Part shown: piece by piece, positions 33,151-44,462 of the stretch
Layout: every line of letters starts with the position of its first letter
Numbering within the stretch: position 1 is the first letter of the stretch
NCBI RefSeq assembly: GCF_963678635.1
Contig: NC_087063.1
Location: 74,173,617-74,237,616, forward strand
Source of the DNA: Symsagittifera roscoffensis
Lineage: Eukaryota; Xenacoelomorpha; Acoela; Convolutidae
DNA: 64,000 nucleotides
Direction: 5' to 3'
Translations under genes and position numbers: made by a program
Notes under the pieces: model-generated
Databases searched by the model: none
Seen by the model: only the letters and a program-made list of their open reading frames with translations
Told to the model about the DNA's origin: nothing

Positions 33151-36100
33151 ACAATTTGTAATTATTTTAAGACGGATAAACTCTCCGCGTACGCGTTAAT
33201 AGCGCGAAATATATCGCGCGTTAATTGTCCCAAATTGGCAAAAATGGCAATCTTCAAGCCCACATAACTTTACCAAAAATGATAACAGTTGAAATATCTT
33301 TTCAAAGTTGAGCTCAAGACAACAAAACTTTTGGAATGATATCAAAAAAATTCCGTCAAAAATGGCTAGTTGAAAAGTCGAAATTTGTCTGAAGAAAAAA
33401 ACCACCCCGAGTACAAATATTTCGTTACTTTCGTATCGAAAGTCGGAACAACAAAAAAAGGAATAGTTTTAGGGCGGAAATGACTAGTTTGGGTGGAAAT
33501 GACTGGGGGCGGAAGTGATTGCTCTCAATAAAAAGTATCTTAAATTTAAAAGCTTATAGGTTAAAAGTTTAAGAGTTGCGGGACATGATTTCGAAGGCGT
33601 GTGGATTGTGAGCATGCGCTTGTTGTTCCAAAAATAGGTTGAAACAAGGGGAAGCAAAGATTGGATTAGATTTCTTGTCTGACTCAGTGAATAACTGCTA
33701 GCTGACAGCGAAGAAGTAAAAATCGATCCAAAGATGTAGGGAGATCCGTTTTAGGGAACTACAAAGACATTATTATTAACAAAGGCAACAAAATGAGAGT
33801 TAGTCAGCTTCGAAAAAATGTGAAAGGAAGCTACCGATAATTAAACCTCAAAAACAAACAATAAGACAGTGTAATGGTTAGTTTTGGGTCTCTTTAGAGC
33901 TAAAGTCGGTTATTTTTGATCAAAATCATTCGGACTTTCAATTACCAAAAAAGACAGTTATCCTCATAAAACTGGGGGAATGTTGCAAAACACAAACGTA
34001 TTTTAAACTAATTATACAATATAAAGCTACTGGAATGCCTTGATACCATTTTGATTCCATTTTCTTGTAAATTATTTGGAGTAGGAGAAGGTAGAAAATC
34101 AAAAACTCAATGCATCTGCGATGAATCTTGCATCGCAATGTTGACAGTAACAACCTTATTTTTTATGTAAACCTATTTTATAGCCATGATCACGTGGTCT
34201 GGAATACTGAGACCAAGACATGTGGTTATGATCTATATAAGAGTATGTAAAATTAGTTTGAACCGATCTTGAATAGACCAGACCGAACACGAATTGACTG
34301 AGGTCGAAACAGTTAAAAAAAGATTCCCAGTCAGACTCTTAATTCTACCTGTTTTTTACCGTTATGGGCGGACTCTTTGGGTGTTTTATTTGTTGGTAGA
34401 CAATATCTAAGCGTTGATTACGTTATCTTGCACTTAGATAACGACGAAAGGGCAGAAAACCTAAAAAGCAGATGGAAAAATCACGGCTTCTCAGCTCTAC
34501 CAAATATGAAAAAATAATCGTATTGTAAAAAAAACCATTAGCTTCAAAATTCGTCCAATCAATTAGCAGAAGATGGTTCCAACTGCAAATATTTTTAAAA
34601 TCGTATATTACACCGGGAAGAATCAAACCAGCAAATTATCATCTCTGGTTTATGCGTAAAGTTTGATGTTTACAAATTACCCACGTTCACCCTTGAAAAC
34701 GCAAAATAGTTAAAACAGAAAATTGTGAAAACATAGAATTAGCACACCATCCACAATTAATTGATCAATTAGATAAAAAACTGTGCCACCTACAGTTGGG
34801 CTTGGGTCAATCAAGCCAGGTGATCTAGAGCCTCCCTTCAGATTGGTCCTGTCTGGGGGGTTTGTTTCGCCCTATAAATACAAATTGTTGCTTCTGAAAT
34901 ATCTGTTGTAATTAAGTGTTTAAATGCCTGCGTGTTGTGGATTCTAAACTACCGAATTAGTAATTTTGCAGAAATTTTGAGGAGCGAATCATAATAGTCT
35001 CAAAGGCTGCATACAGCCAACAAATGATTTTAAAAGGCTACAAAAAGCCATCAACAAATGTTACCATAAATCTGCGGCGGGTCGGGTCGAAAAACTTTAT
35101 TCTCCCATTCTATGATAATGAATTTTGGTAAAATGATTTTTCACTTTTTGATGAATTTCTTCTAGTTTGCAATTTGTAATTTGAAAACTACAAAGCTAAT
35201 AATTAATGTCATTGGTCCCTGTTTGGGCCTTAAGAGGAATCGAATCTGATGGTGCTAATTAACTTCGCTGAATAAGTTTTGATATAATTTCATATTGGCT
35301 AGTTCTTTCATCTAAGGTTTCACTGTATTATTTCTCGTTATTGTACGTAGGGTAATTTTAAATTCAATTAAGTGTAATACTGATTTTTCAGTAAGAAAAC
35401 CATCTGAAAATGAAATGATTAAAGACTCGTACAACTGTATTATTTTAAGCTGAAGACGTTTTGCAGTTTTTTGCAAATATGTTGGTTTCGAAAAAAAATT
35501 TTTGTCTCAGCCGTTAGGCTCCGATCCTTCTATCTTTATCTGATTTTGAGGATGGTCCAAAATTGTTGGCGTACTTGACTGTTTTCCATCTCGGTTGAGG
35601 AATTACTTCGTGATTACGCATTTTTGCCATATCTTTTTGGGTGTCTGAAAGAAATGCCACTCATTTTATTTTATTTTGTATTGTATGTATATATTGTTTT
35701 ATACAAAAGAATACATTTCAGTTTGAAAGTTTTCTCTTCAGTAAGCTTCATGCTTTTCGTAATTGCGTGAGAAGAAAACATCAACAGTACGATATAATTT
35801 GACTTTTCGTCATTGTTACTAAATAAACTATGCGCAATAATGCCCTTATGTTCCAAGGACATATCACCTCTAAGCGATGTTACCAGGTTGCTACTTTGAA
35901 AGCTCTGCCTGCTGGAGAAATTGAAATAACGCGGAATGATTTTAGTTTAATAGTTATATTTTTATCACGAATTACATTTTGATAAAGCCAGATAATTTTT
36001 TTCTTATAATACTAATCCGTGCTGTTTTTTTTGGTTATTTTTCAAATTCTAACATATAATTTGAAAAGTTCATTGATTTAGTGTTGTGAGAAATGAAATC

Positions 36101-36597
36101 CATTCCTTATTTATTTAGATCGTATAGTAGTATATGTTGGATGAATTCAGCCTGGGGGGGGGGGGGGGGGGGGGGGGATGATGATGACCCCCATGTATTA
36201 ACATAGGCCGTAAAGTATCCGGTCATCACCCTATATTTTAACATAGGCTATAGATTTCCCAATGTATTAAGATAGAAATAGGTTTTCCAATATATTAAGA
36301 TACCAGGTTTCAGATGGTAAGTTTCAGATGGTAAATTTTTTCGGCGCCCGAATTTCCCATGTATAGTGTATAGACTTCCCTATGTATTAGAAATTCATGG
36401 AAGGGAATGAAGAACTCATTAGGATAGGGAATAGGATTCCTAATGTATTACGATCGTAAGGTTCCAGATGCTAAGATGGTAAGTTTCAAAAAATTTTGGC
36501 GCCCGAGTTTTTTGGAGCTCGAGTTTGCCGATACTTGAATTTTTTAGCTAACTTCTACGATTTGTGATATAGTGTATAGATGTATACCCTTTGTATA
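33151..36597. repeat. 3,450-bp tandem duplication of the Polinton left flank, copy 2
   Basis: Second copy. It continues without a break into the full-length element. Its own target-site copy TCGTAT is at 36,120-36,125, and the same hexamer precedes the partial terminus in copy 1 (32,670-32,675). Confidence 0.95.
35514..35862 (-). CDS. candidate two-exon gene, 92 residues, copy 2
   Basis: Same gene in the second 3,450-bp unit: exon 1 35,862-35,715, intron 35,714-35,645, exon 2 35,644-35,514. The sequence is identical to copy 1. Only this copy lies next to the full-length Polinton-like element, whose start is about 260 bp upstream. Confidence 0.5.
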
Positions 36598-36650
36598 AGG
36601 TTTAGAAATGCATTGTATTAACATAGAAAATAGGTTTCCGATTATTTTAA
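36170..36650. repeat. subterminal repeat cluster of the Polinton-like family (also 32,720-33,120; 51,590-52,040; 53,150-53,300; 54,545-54,700)
   Basis: Recurrent motifs of the type ATGTATTAAGATAGGGAATAG and TTTCCTAATGTATT, plus GGTTTCAGATGGTAAGTTTC, are spaced at 30-60 bp. The half-sites TTCCCTAT and ATAGGGAA are complementary, so the motif is itself imperfectly palindromic. Such clusters near transposon ends usually bind the element's own proteins. That role is inferred. Confidence 0.6.
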
Positions 36651-39229
36651 GAATGGTAAGAAAAACGGTTTTTTTTCGGATTTTGTGTTGAAATAACTAG
36701 TTTTTTCGCAAAAATCGCGGCACGCATTATGTCTTTTTTGAACATTACGTTTTGATAGTGTAATAAAGGATTTATGGTATTTGGTTCATGGTAAGTCAAT
36801 GGAATGATGTGCAAAAACAGGGAACTTTTATCAAAAAAAAATTGAAATCTTTGTCAAAAAACTTCAAAACACGATAAAAATTGATTTAATTCGACTTCAT
36901 AATAAAATTATTAGATGATCTTACTTTTTGAAACAGTACCTATTCTAGCTGAAACTATGCTGAAACTTCAAAAACTTCAAAAAAACTCAAATTGTTGGAA
37001 AAAATTGCAAAAATTTTAAGTTTTCGGAAAAAAATGCAAAAATTTCAAAGTTTTTGAAAAATTTGCAGAAATTTCAAGGTTTTGGCAAGTTTTTTGTTGC
37101 TTCTGACCTAATTGAAATAAATATTAAAAATTTAGAAATTGAAAATAACCTCAATTTTGATTTCTAATTGGCATCATGTTGAAACAGTGATACAAAACTT
37201 TGAATAAAAATAAGGATTTTTCCACAATTTTCTCTCAAAATAATGGAATACGATAAAGTTTACCCTAAATATAGCAAAAAAGCGGTTTATATATTGCTCT
37301 GAACATATAAAGCTCATATTAGCTAAATCAATATTGATACTTCCATTTTCTCAGAAAAATAAGGTAATTAATCGTAATTTCCGAGAAAGTAAAAATTAAT
37401 CAAATGTATCCAAAAGTTACCATTTTTAACCTTTCATTTGTGTAATTAACTGGTTTTTTGCTCATTTCAAGGAAAATTCACTTAAAAATCTCAAATCAAT
37501 TGAACAAAAAAAGAGCAGTTTTCATTGAAATTTCTAGATCAAACTCCATGATCCAGCTCCTCCTCAATTTTTTCTCAAAGAATAACCCAAACTTGTACAA
37601 AAATTACAACTTCTGAGACGTTTTTAACTTTATAGTAATCATAAATTTAGGATCATTGATAAAAATTGAACTTTTTAGTGCTAAAATGGACTAAAAATAG
37701 GGTATATTTCTCTTAACAGTATATTAGATTGTATGATATTCAACAAAATCTTCTTCAAAACTGATGATTATCTCTCTATTGCTTCTACAACAAAATTTTC
37801 ATGGTTTTTCCGTAGACATTTTTTTTCTTAAGCTTATTATTGCTTTCTACATATTGATTGTTTTCATTTTTTGAACTCACTTTGCAGGAAAATTCAGTCA
37901 AAATTGAGGAATTTAGGAGAAAAAAGTATCAATTGAAACAATAATTTGTTCGCAGAGATAAAATTAGAATTGATAACGTCTAATTATTACCATGTAATTT
38001 GTACAAATTCTCCTTTAGGTTCCCTTGTTTAGTTGCTACAGCAACATTTTCCATCATTAACCCAATTTTTTGGATCACAAACTATCACGTTTCTTGCAAA
38101 TATAGTTTGTAAATCGCTTTTTGTTCTTGATTTTTGTCGGAAGTTTTCTCAAAAATGTCGAAGTGAGAAAGAATTGGTGCTATTTTAAACATTCAAAAGC
38201 ACATGTAAAAATTGAAAATATAAAGGTGTATTTTACGTTGATTTCACAGAATAAATTAAGAGCAGCTTCATTGTTTATAATCTGCAAAACCTTCGGAAGT
38301 AGAAATACGCAATTGAACTTAGTTCCATATTTTTGCAACAATTATAACATCTGAAAGATCTGTTCTCAAAAACATCAACTAAGGGAAAAAAATTAAGGTG
38401 CAAACTGTAACAATTGAATAACTTTGCGAAATTTATTAAGCTAAAAAAAGCTCAAAGCTAATAATTCAACGTAATTTTCTAATTGAAAAAAAAATTACAG
38501 CTAAACAGAACTAAATTTTTACTGTGTGTCAATTGAAGTTTTTCTTGTTAAAATTCATAGAATTAATAGATCATAAATCTGTTTCTTTGCTAAAGTATTA
38601 GAGTGCTTAGAATTTTTCAGCAGTCTCCATACTATTTTGATTTATGCTTCATGTATCATCATCCAATAGAAGATGATTTATGATCAAACTGCTTCATGTA
38701 TCATACTTCATTATGCTTCATGTGTCATACTTCTAACAAATTATTTTCAAAAAATTTGAGTTTTCAGATAAGTTAACCTAGTATATCAAATGATAAAAAA
38801 GTTTCCAAACCTTACACTTTTATGTTGGATTTTTTCTCAAGATGTAATATTTAAGCTAAATTTTAATTAAAAAATCTCCAAACTCCTAATGATTTAATTT
38901 GAGTTTCTATTAGAATTTGATATTTTCTCAGTTTCTGCTTCATCTACTATCTTCCAACTTAATCCAACTTGAACAAAGTTCTGTTTGAAAACTGAGTTTA
39001 AGAGGGACAAAAGTATCATTTCAACGAATTTTCATTAATCCGAAGCAGAATTATTAGCATAAATCTTCTGAAAAAAAACGTCAAAAAATTTTTCTGACCT
39101 GACAACTGTATGTTGCTGTTTCAACTCTGAATTTCTATATTGAAAAAAATTTTTGGTTGAGGATGGTGATTTTTATCATCTTGAAATTTTCAAACGTTAG
39201 CAAAACACACATTTTTCCATCTCTTTCAG

Positions 39230-39367
39230 GTCATTTATCAATGTTTGTTCCAAATCGTAGAAAAAAACCAAAATCAAAAATCAAAATTCTTTGTAAATCA
39301 ATCCTCATTATCTGCTACGCACTACTCTATGATTCCTTTTACAAGCACTAAGCAAGGAATATTTTAA
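39230..39367 (+). CDS. conserved exon-like frame in the left arm
   Basis: It follows a strong acceptor CATCTCTTTCAG ending at 39,229 and is 45 codons long, ending with TAA. The right arm has a corresponding sequence on its minus strand after TCTTTTCCAG (about 49,048 downward). The C-terminal residues are similar (SATHYSMIPFTSTKQG versus SATLYSMITFTSNKQG), but the right copy has an early stop. No function can be given. Confidence 0.25.
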   Translation, partial: VIYQCLFQIVEKNQNQKSKFFVNQSSLSATHYSMIPFTSTKQGIF

Positions 39368-39904
39368 AATGGCCACTAGGCAAAACCTTTCAATTAATCG
39401 ATGTTTTATAAATATCTAGTTTTTTGTAATGTTTCAACAAATACTTAAGCACTCAATAACAATTGTGATTCACCTTTTTGTACAAACTTATCGCAACAAA
39501 ATCTCCGCAAGCGTGCAATGGAGTTTTTACTGTAGATTAAAGATTTTCGGATCGATTCCATTGAAAGTTCAACAAAAATTTGAACTCGGTTGTTGCTGAT
39601 TTTATCGTCAATCAAAACCTTAACCTTTGAATAAAGAAAGAAATGACAGAACCAGAAGAGTGATAAAAAACTGTATAATTTTTACTAGAAGTTTCTCAAA
39701 TTTAGTGTATAGACTTTTCAGTATCAGTAAAAAATTGTAATTCAAAGTATTTTCTACTATATTTTTATTAAAAATATATCAAATTTACATTCTCTTGGAG
39801 TGTGTTTTGAAACTGCTGAGCACATAATTTAACATTATGTTGACAATGCTTCTTCTTTGAATTCCATAAAAAGGAAGCTGAAATCTGATTGGACACGACT
39901 ATAA

Positions 39905-39914
39905 TCCAAATAAG
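39905..39914. promoter_or_regulatory. CArG-box-like motif with flanking CCAAT-type sites (also 43,300-43,309)
   Basis: CCAAATAAGG fits the CC(A/T)6GG core bound by SRF-type MADS factors. It is followed by CTGATTGG, an inverted CCAAT core. Both D copies keep it exactly, 230-240 bp before the coding relic. Binding is inferred. Confidence 0.35.
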
Positions 39915-40136
39915 GAAAATCAATTCTGATTGGTTAAACTCACACATTCGAGTTGAAGGTACCCTCATTTCCAAAAAAATTTTTCTACTTTTTATTTTCA
40001 ACTAAACTACCGTCAATTACCTCCTCTCTCAGCTCTAAAAACAATAATTTCAACTTATCTTCCGTCAGCTACCTCCTCACAGCTCTAAATTTTTCTTGTT
40101 TTTACTCTTTTGCTCAATTTATTGCTCAAAATGAAC

Positions 40137-40513
40137 TTTTCAGTGCAAAACAGCAACCTTATGTATCTGTGGAACTTTTGCTTGATCTAGTACAAAGTCA
40201 AGTGCGAGAAACAGTCTCTGAAGTTTTTCTGGCACAATTGGACATCCCAATCTAAGTCTGGCACATGGTGGAACTGATGCGAAAGGAGTTCAACGAGCAT
40301 CATATGACACAAGTACGCATGACAGAGAACCAAATTGAAGAAATGCAAATGATGGACGAAGTTTCTGAGCATGTGGGAATGAACTTCCCCCAGATTCCTG
40401 ACTCAAATTTTGTGGCTCAATCAGTCGACGACTTCTTCAACCCTCGGTAGGAAGCAGGATCAGCCGAAAACCCTATCACAATAGATGAAGATGATGGTTT
40501 CTCAGAACAATGA
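40137..40513 (+). pseudogene. acidic-tailed gene of unknown function, copy 1
   Basis: The frame runs from about 40,137 (KQQPYVSVELLLDLVQSQ...) through a TAA at 40,253-40,255, then MVELMRKEFNEHHMTQV..., a TAG at 40,448-40,450, and an acidic end (DEDDGFSEQ) to TGA at 40,511-40,513. It has helical, charged composition. Two single-base stops are the only lesions, and the other copy is intact at both positions, so the ancestor was a real gene of at least 120 residues. No family recognised. Confidence 0.5.
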
Positions 40514-40617
40514 CGCCTCCAACTCCACAACAACCACTAGCGATGGAACCTCGTCCAGCTCTGCGTTCTATAGAGAACCTCCAGAATTCTTCTGCTGCTC
40601 GACAGCTCTTCGATTAA
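40510..40617 (+). CDS. small proline-rich frame, 35 residues, copy 1
   Basis: ATG at 40,510 overlaps the TGA of the preceding frame in an ATGA. The product MTPPTPQQPLAMEPRPALRS... continues to a TAA. Copy 2 at 43,906 keeps the frame open with few changes. It may be the displaced C-terminus of the upstream gene after a frameshift, or a separate short protein. Confidence 0.35.
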   Translation: MTPPTPQQPLAMEPRPALRSIENLQNSSAARQLFD

Positions 40618-40665
40618 ATTGTTTGTAAATAATTGTTGTTTGGTATTGACTTCCACCAGAGAAAA

Positions 40666-40792
40666 TGACGTCACTATTCGTTAAATTCTAGAATCTTCTA
40701 ATTTTTAGAAAGTTCAGATTAAATACTTGAAGTTTATCGGTAGTCATTGCAAATTAACCTCTAGATTTTTCTCAACCTTCTAAATTCTAGAA
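40666..40792. promoter_or_regulatory. CRE plus heat-shock-element-like cluster (also 44,063-44,189)
   Basis: TGACGTCA (40,666-40,673) is a perfect CRE palindrome. It is followed by TTCTAGAA (40,686-40,693) with further TTC/GAA half-sites at 40,696-40,715, and a second TTCTAGAA at 40,785-40,792. Alternating GAA/TTC units are the HSF recognition pattern. Copy 2 keeps the CRE (44,063-44,070), TTCAAGAA (44,083-44,090) and TTCTAGAA (44,182-44,189). Confidence 0.4.
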
Positions 40793-41069
40793 ATAACCAC
40801 TAAAATTGAACCAATCAGAACTCCAGAACCAACTTTAAGGCGATGAGGTTGATGAAAAAATTTGTGGATTTCAGTTATTTTGCTAGTTTTTTAAATCTAA
40901 ATAAAGATACGCAACCAAGGTTGTAAATAATAGGAATAATGTTCAAGGAAATTCTTCCCTTTTGAAAAACCTTAGTCAACAAAAAGTTCTTATTATACAA
41001 AATCCTTCATAAACAATTAAAGTCAACCAAGTGTTGCAAAACTTTTCTTTATGAGAAGGAGTTCAGTTT

Positions 41070-41790
41070 TTTATGAGAAAATTAGCAAAATCTACAGATG
41101 AAAAAATATATTTCAATTCATTTGAAAATCTTCTTCAGTTCAGATCACTTTACCAACATCAGAAGATTTTTTAGAAGAAACGGAAATCTGTTTCAAACTT
41201 TGAAACCAATCATAATAGAACGGGGCGAGTTACTGCATCCAGATTGAAATTGGTACCAAAACTGTCAAGATTCTCAAATTCAAAAAATCTCCCAGGCTAG
41301 TGAGCGAATCATCATAGATCTTTCAGAATGGAGAGAACTCGAGAGTAAAAGAGTTAGGGATTTTAGAAAAGAATTGGCTATGTCTAAGTCACCTTCGAGA
41401 AAAAAGTACGGGTTTTCATATGATTCAAATGAACAATAATTTGATGAAGTTGTGGATAAAAGATACGGAAAAAGTTTTCATTTGCTTGCAAGTGAACATT
41501 CACTACAAGTGACTATTTTTGAAAAAATGGTTGAAATTGGCATCTTCTACAGAGGTCCGAAGAAGGAGATTTGAGAAAAGAAGAGTACTGTCAAACTTGT
41601 CAACAATGTTTTTATTTAGTAGAGCTAGCTCAGATTGAAAGGTAAAGTAGTAAAAAACAAAACAATTGAAGAGCCTATGAAACAAAAATTGAAGACAAGG
41701 AACATCATTTTGATTACTGTTTTGAGTTTGATACAAATGCAGAATCTAGATTTGTCAGGTTATCTTTCAATCAATTATCCGAATTTTGAA
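41070..41790 (+). pseudogene. possible N-terminal part of Polinton DNA polymerase B, copy 1
   Basis: Protein-like pieces run in one direction: KLAKSTDEKIYFNSFENLLQ (about 41,073), SEWRELESKRV (about 41,330), FEKMVEIGIFYRGPKK (about 41,520), then a Cys/His region C-x2-C-x2-C ... HHxDYC ending near 41,790. Several stops and frameshifts separate them. In Polinton-type PolB proteins a C-x2-C ... H-x3-C finger precedes the exonuclease domain, which is the reason for this call. No exonuclease or polymerase catalytic motif follows, so the assignment is tentative. Confidence 0.35.
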
Positions 41791-41920
41791 AAAAAAACCG
41801 GTTGTTTATATTACAATATACCAAAACAAAAACAAAAAAATGTATGTTTTGGTAATTTCTCTTTTCACTGGTTAGAAATAAAACAAATCGAAAAAATTTT
41901 GATCAAAATTTCAAATTTTT
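41566..41920 (+). repeat. internal direct repeat E, copy 1
   Basis: Matches 47,277-47,629 in the same orientation with few changes. It carries the Cys/His finger region. Confidence 0.9.
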
Positions 41921-41929
41921 CTCCCACAT

Positions 41930-42470
41930 TCAGGACATTCAACTCTTTCGTTTGTATTCAGTGACGGCATTCTGTGCCACATTCAGAAGATTCAACTCTT
42001 TCGTTTGTATTCAGTGACGGCATCTCAATAAATAGAAAAAGAAAAAATGGGAGATTTAGAATGTCCTAACTTTTTAGAAAAGAAAATGAATATTCTCAAA
42101 AAATGAACAAAGTGAACAAAAGCAGCAAATTTCTTAACCAATTTTTTTAACGTGAAAAAAAATCAAAACGTATTTGCTATATAGCCTAGCTGAAATAAAA
42201 CTCAATTTAACCATAGAGTTTTCCAAAATTTTACTATCAACCAATCAGAATCGAGGATTAATTATAAGGAAATTTTTATCTTTTCTGATATCAACTAATC
42301 AGAATCGACTTTCAATGGTCATGGAATTTTCAATAAATTTAATGTCAATCATCAAAATCGAGTTCTACTTCTCATGGTTTTTCATCAGTTTTGATATCAA
42401 ACAGTCAGAGTTGAATATTTTTTGGTAACACTGTTTGTTGGAAATCAACCAATCAGAATCCAGCGTTTTC
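41930..42470 (-). repeat. inverted copy F of the zinc-finger gene promoter and first codons
   Basis: Reverse complement of about 47,800-48,310. It includes the start of the zinc-finger gene (rc reads ...CGAAAGAGTTGAATG, 41,935-41,960 and again 41,985-42,010 because of a local duplication) and the upstream CCAAT array. Confidence 0.8.
42195..42470. promoter_or_regulatory. CCAAT-box minisatellite (inverted partner at 47,815-48,075)
   Basis: About five ~60-bp units, each carrying ATCAACCAATCAGAATCGA or a decayed form. The mirrored array sits 190-450 bp upstream of the zinc-finger start codon at 48,262 and shows the same spacing on the other strand. CCAAT is the NF-Y core and is normally found in proximal promoters. 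Phased repetition suggests a strong tandem binding array. Confidence 0.45.
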
Positions 42471-42952
42471 GCAGAGTGAACTGTTTATCATTTTTTAGAA
42501 GCTTTAATCATTATTTGAAAAATGTCTATCAAAAAACATTTGATTTTTCGTCGAGTCACCAAAATAGAGTTCTCCGACTATTTAAAGATCTGTTTAGGGA
42601 AACTTACTTAATAAAAGAGTTTATTTTTGATCCACATGATGCGTATCAAAGCTTCAAACTTACGGCTGAATTACACCTCAGAAGGAAAAAATTTTTATTT
42701 ATTCTCGAGAAAGTGAAGTTAATAAAAAAAATGTACGATTATATATCAGAGACTCTTTTTATTCCTTATTCGACAACCAGATTTTCAAAAACTTCCCAGC
42801 AAAGTTCTTTCTTCCTTCTTTTCTTTAAATTTTTCAAAGTTCAAATCCTGCTTGATTCGCTTTGGAATCAGATTTCCAGAGATTTCCTCTCATATCTACA
42901 TCAAAATCAAACAACTTGTCTATCTACTCAAAAGTCAGCAATTTTTCATTAG
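42422..42952 (+). CDS. hypothetical frame, 176 codons
   Basis: Open plus-strand frame starting inside the CCAAT array, so the first ~20 codons are probably not real. The middle (SSHQNRVLRLFKDLFRETYLIKE...) has protein-like composition. The end is hydrophobic and AT-driven. It could be an exon of a Polinton gene or chance. Confidence 0.25.
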   Translation: MVTLFVGNQPIRIQRFRRVNCLSFFRSFNHYLKNVYQKTFDFSSSHQNRVLRLFKDLFRETYLIKEFIFDPHDAYQSFKLTAELHLRRKKFLFILEKVKLIKKMYDYISETLFIPYSTTRFSKTSQQSSFFLLFFKFFKVQILLDSLWNQISRDFLSYLHQNQTTCLSTQKSAIFH

Positions 42953-43530
42953 TTACAAAGAAAAAATTCAATCACTTTCGTGAAAAAATTTGTGGAAATG
43001 CTACTTGTTCGCTATTGTTTTGTTACTTATATCGGCAATATTTCTTATTCTTACAGCAAACGACTTTTGATCATTTATTTTTGCGATTGTTTTTGTGTAT
43101 ATTTTTACTTATTTGGAAGATTTAGGCCCTTAAAAAGTAAACTTTCCTCTGATTGGATACGACAACTAGAACAAAAATGATCATTTTTGTGATTGGAAAC
43201 GACAATGTCTAAAATGGAGCTTTGGTTCCAATTAGACACGTCTTTTATATAAGAATTCTTTAAAAAGGAAGCTGAAATATGATTGAACACGACTATAATC
43301 CAAATAAGGAAAATCAATTCTGATTGGTTAAATCCACACATTCGAGTTGAAGGTACCCTCATTTCCAAAAAAATTTTTCTACTTTTTATTTTCAACTAAA
43401 CTACCGTCAATTACCTCCTCTCTCAGCTCTAAATACATTAATTTCAACTTATCTTCCGTCAGCTACCTCCTCGCAGCTCTAAATTTTTCTTGTTTTTACT
43501 CTTTTGCTCAATTTATTGCTCAAAATGATC

Positions 43531-43909
43531 TTCTCGGTGCAAAACAGCAACCTTATGTATCTGTAGAACTTTCGCCTGATCTAGTACAAATTCAAGTGCG
43601 CGAGAAACAGTCTCTGAAGTTTTTCTGGCACGAATGGATATCCCAATCCAAGCCTGGCACATGGTGAAAGTGATGCAAAGGGATTTCAACGAGCATCATA
43701 TGACACAAGTACGCATGACAGAGAACCAAATTGAAGAAATGCAAATGATGGACGAAGTTTCTGAGCATTTGGTAATGAACTACCCATAGATTCCTGACTC
43801 AAGTTTCGTGGCTCAATCAGTCGACGACTTCCTTATTCCTCGGGAGGAAGCAGGATCAGCTGAAAACCCTAACTCATTAGATGAAGATGAGGGTTTCTCA
43901 GAACAATGA
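43531..43909 (+). pseudogene. acidic-tailed gene of unknown function, copy 2
   Basis: Partner of 40,137-40,513. It lacks both stops of copy 1 but has a 2-bp CG insertion (GTGCGCGAG near 43,598) that shifts the frame, and a TAG near 43,787. It keeps the HHMTQVRMTENQIEEMQMMD core and the acidic end. Confidence 0.5.
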
Positions 43910-44025
43910 CGCCTCCAACTCCACAACAACCACTAGCGATAGAACCTCGTCCAGCTCTGCGTTCTATAGAGAACCTCCAGAACTCTTCTGCTGCTTGTCA
44001 ACTCTTCGAAGAAATTGTTTTCTAA
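43906..44025 (+). CDS. small proline-rich frame, 39 residues, copy 2
   Basis: Same ATGA overlap and same N-terminus as copy 1, one Met-to-Ile and one Arg-to-Cys change, and a slightly longer C-terminus because the copy 1 stop codon is absent. No frameshift between the copies. Confidence 0.35.
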   Translation: MTPPTPQQPLAIEPRPALRSIENLQNSSAACQLFEEIVF

Positions 44026-44462
44026 ATAATTGTTGTTTGGTATTGACTTCCACCAAAGAAATTGACGTCACTATTTGTTAAATTCAAGAATCTTCTAATT
44101 TTTAGAATCTAAAGATTAAATCCTTGAATTTTATAAGAAGTCATTACACATTAACCTCTAGATTTTTCTCAATCTTCTAAATTCTAGAAATAACCACTAA
44201 AAATTAACCAATCAGAACTCCAGAACTAACTCTAGGGCGATGAGGTTGATGAAAGAATTTGTGGATTCCAGTTATTTTGCTAGTTTTTTAAATCTAAATA
44301 AAGATACGCAACCAAGGTTGTAAATAATAGGAATAGTTTTCAAAGAAGTTCTTCCCTTTTGAAAAACCTTAGTCAACAATAAATTCTTATTCTACAAAAT
44401 CCTTCATAAACAATTAAAGACAACCAAGTGTTGCAAAACCTTTAAAGGAGTTCAGTTTTTTT

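Larger units (their letters stand above)
36126..39857 (+). repeat. left terminal inverted arm
   Basis: Diverged reverse complement of 48,424-52,101. The outer 500 bp carry a 24-G run, a GATGACCCCC motif and repeated TATTAAGATAGGGAATAG-type motifs. The inner end lies inside the zinc-finger gene body (the rc of 39,770-39,860 matches its codons around HCQPNVKLCAQQ), so the arm contains only a truncated gene copy. Confidence 0.85.
39867..41565 (+). repeat. internal direct repeat D, copy 1
   Basis: Shares about 90% sequence with 43,261-44,950. It contains CCAAT-type and CArG-like motifs at its start, an acidic-tailed gene relic, a small proline-rich frame, CRE/heat-shock-like motifs and the start of the possible PolB frame. 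Confidence 0.9.

Noticed and set aside
29380-34626. Minus-strand frames of 67-96 codons in the left-flank units as genes
   Set aside because: They are Phe/Leu-rich translations of AT-rich repeat sequence, including the 516-bp repeat, with no splice sites or motifs, and diverged repeat copies break them.
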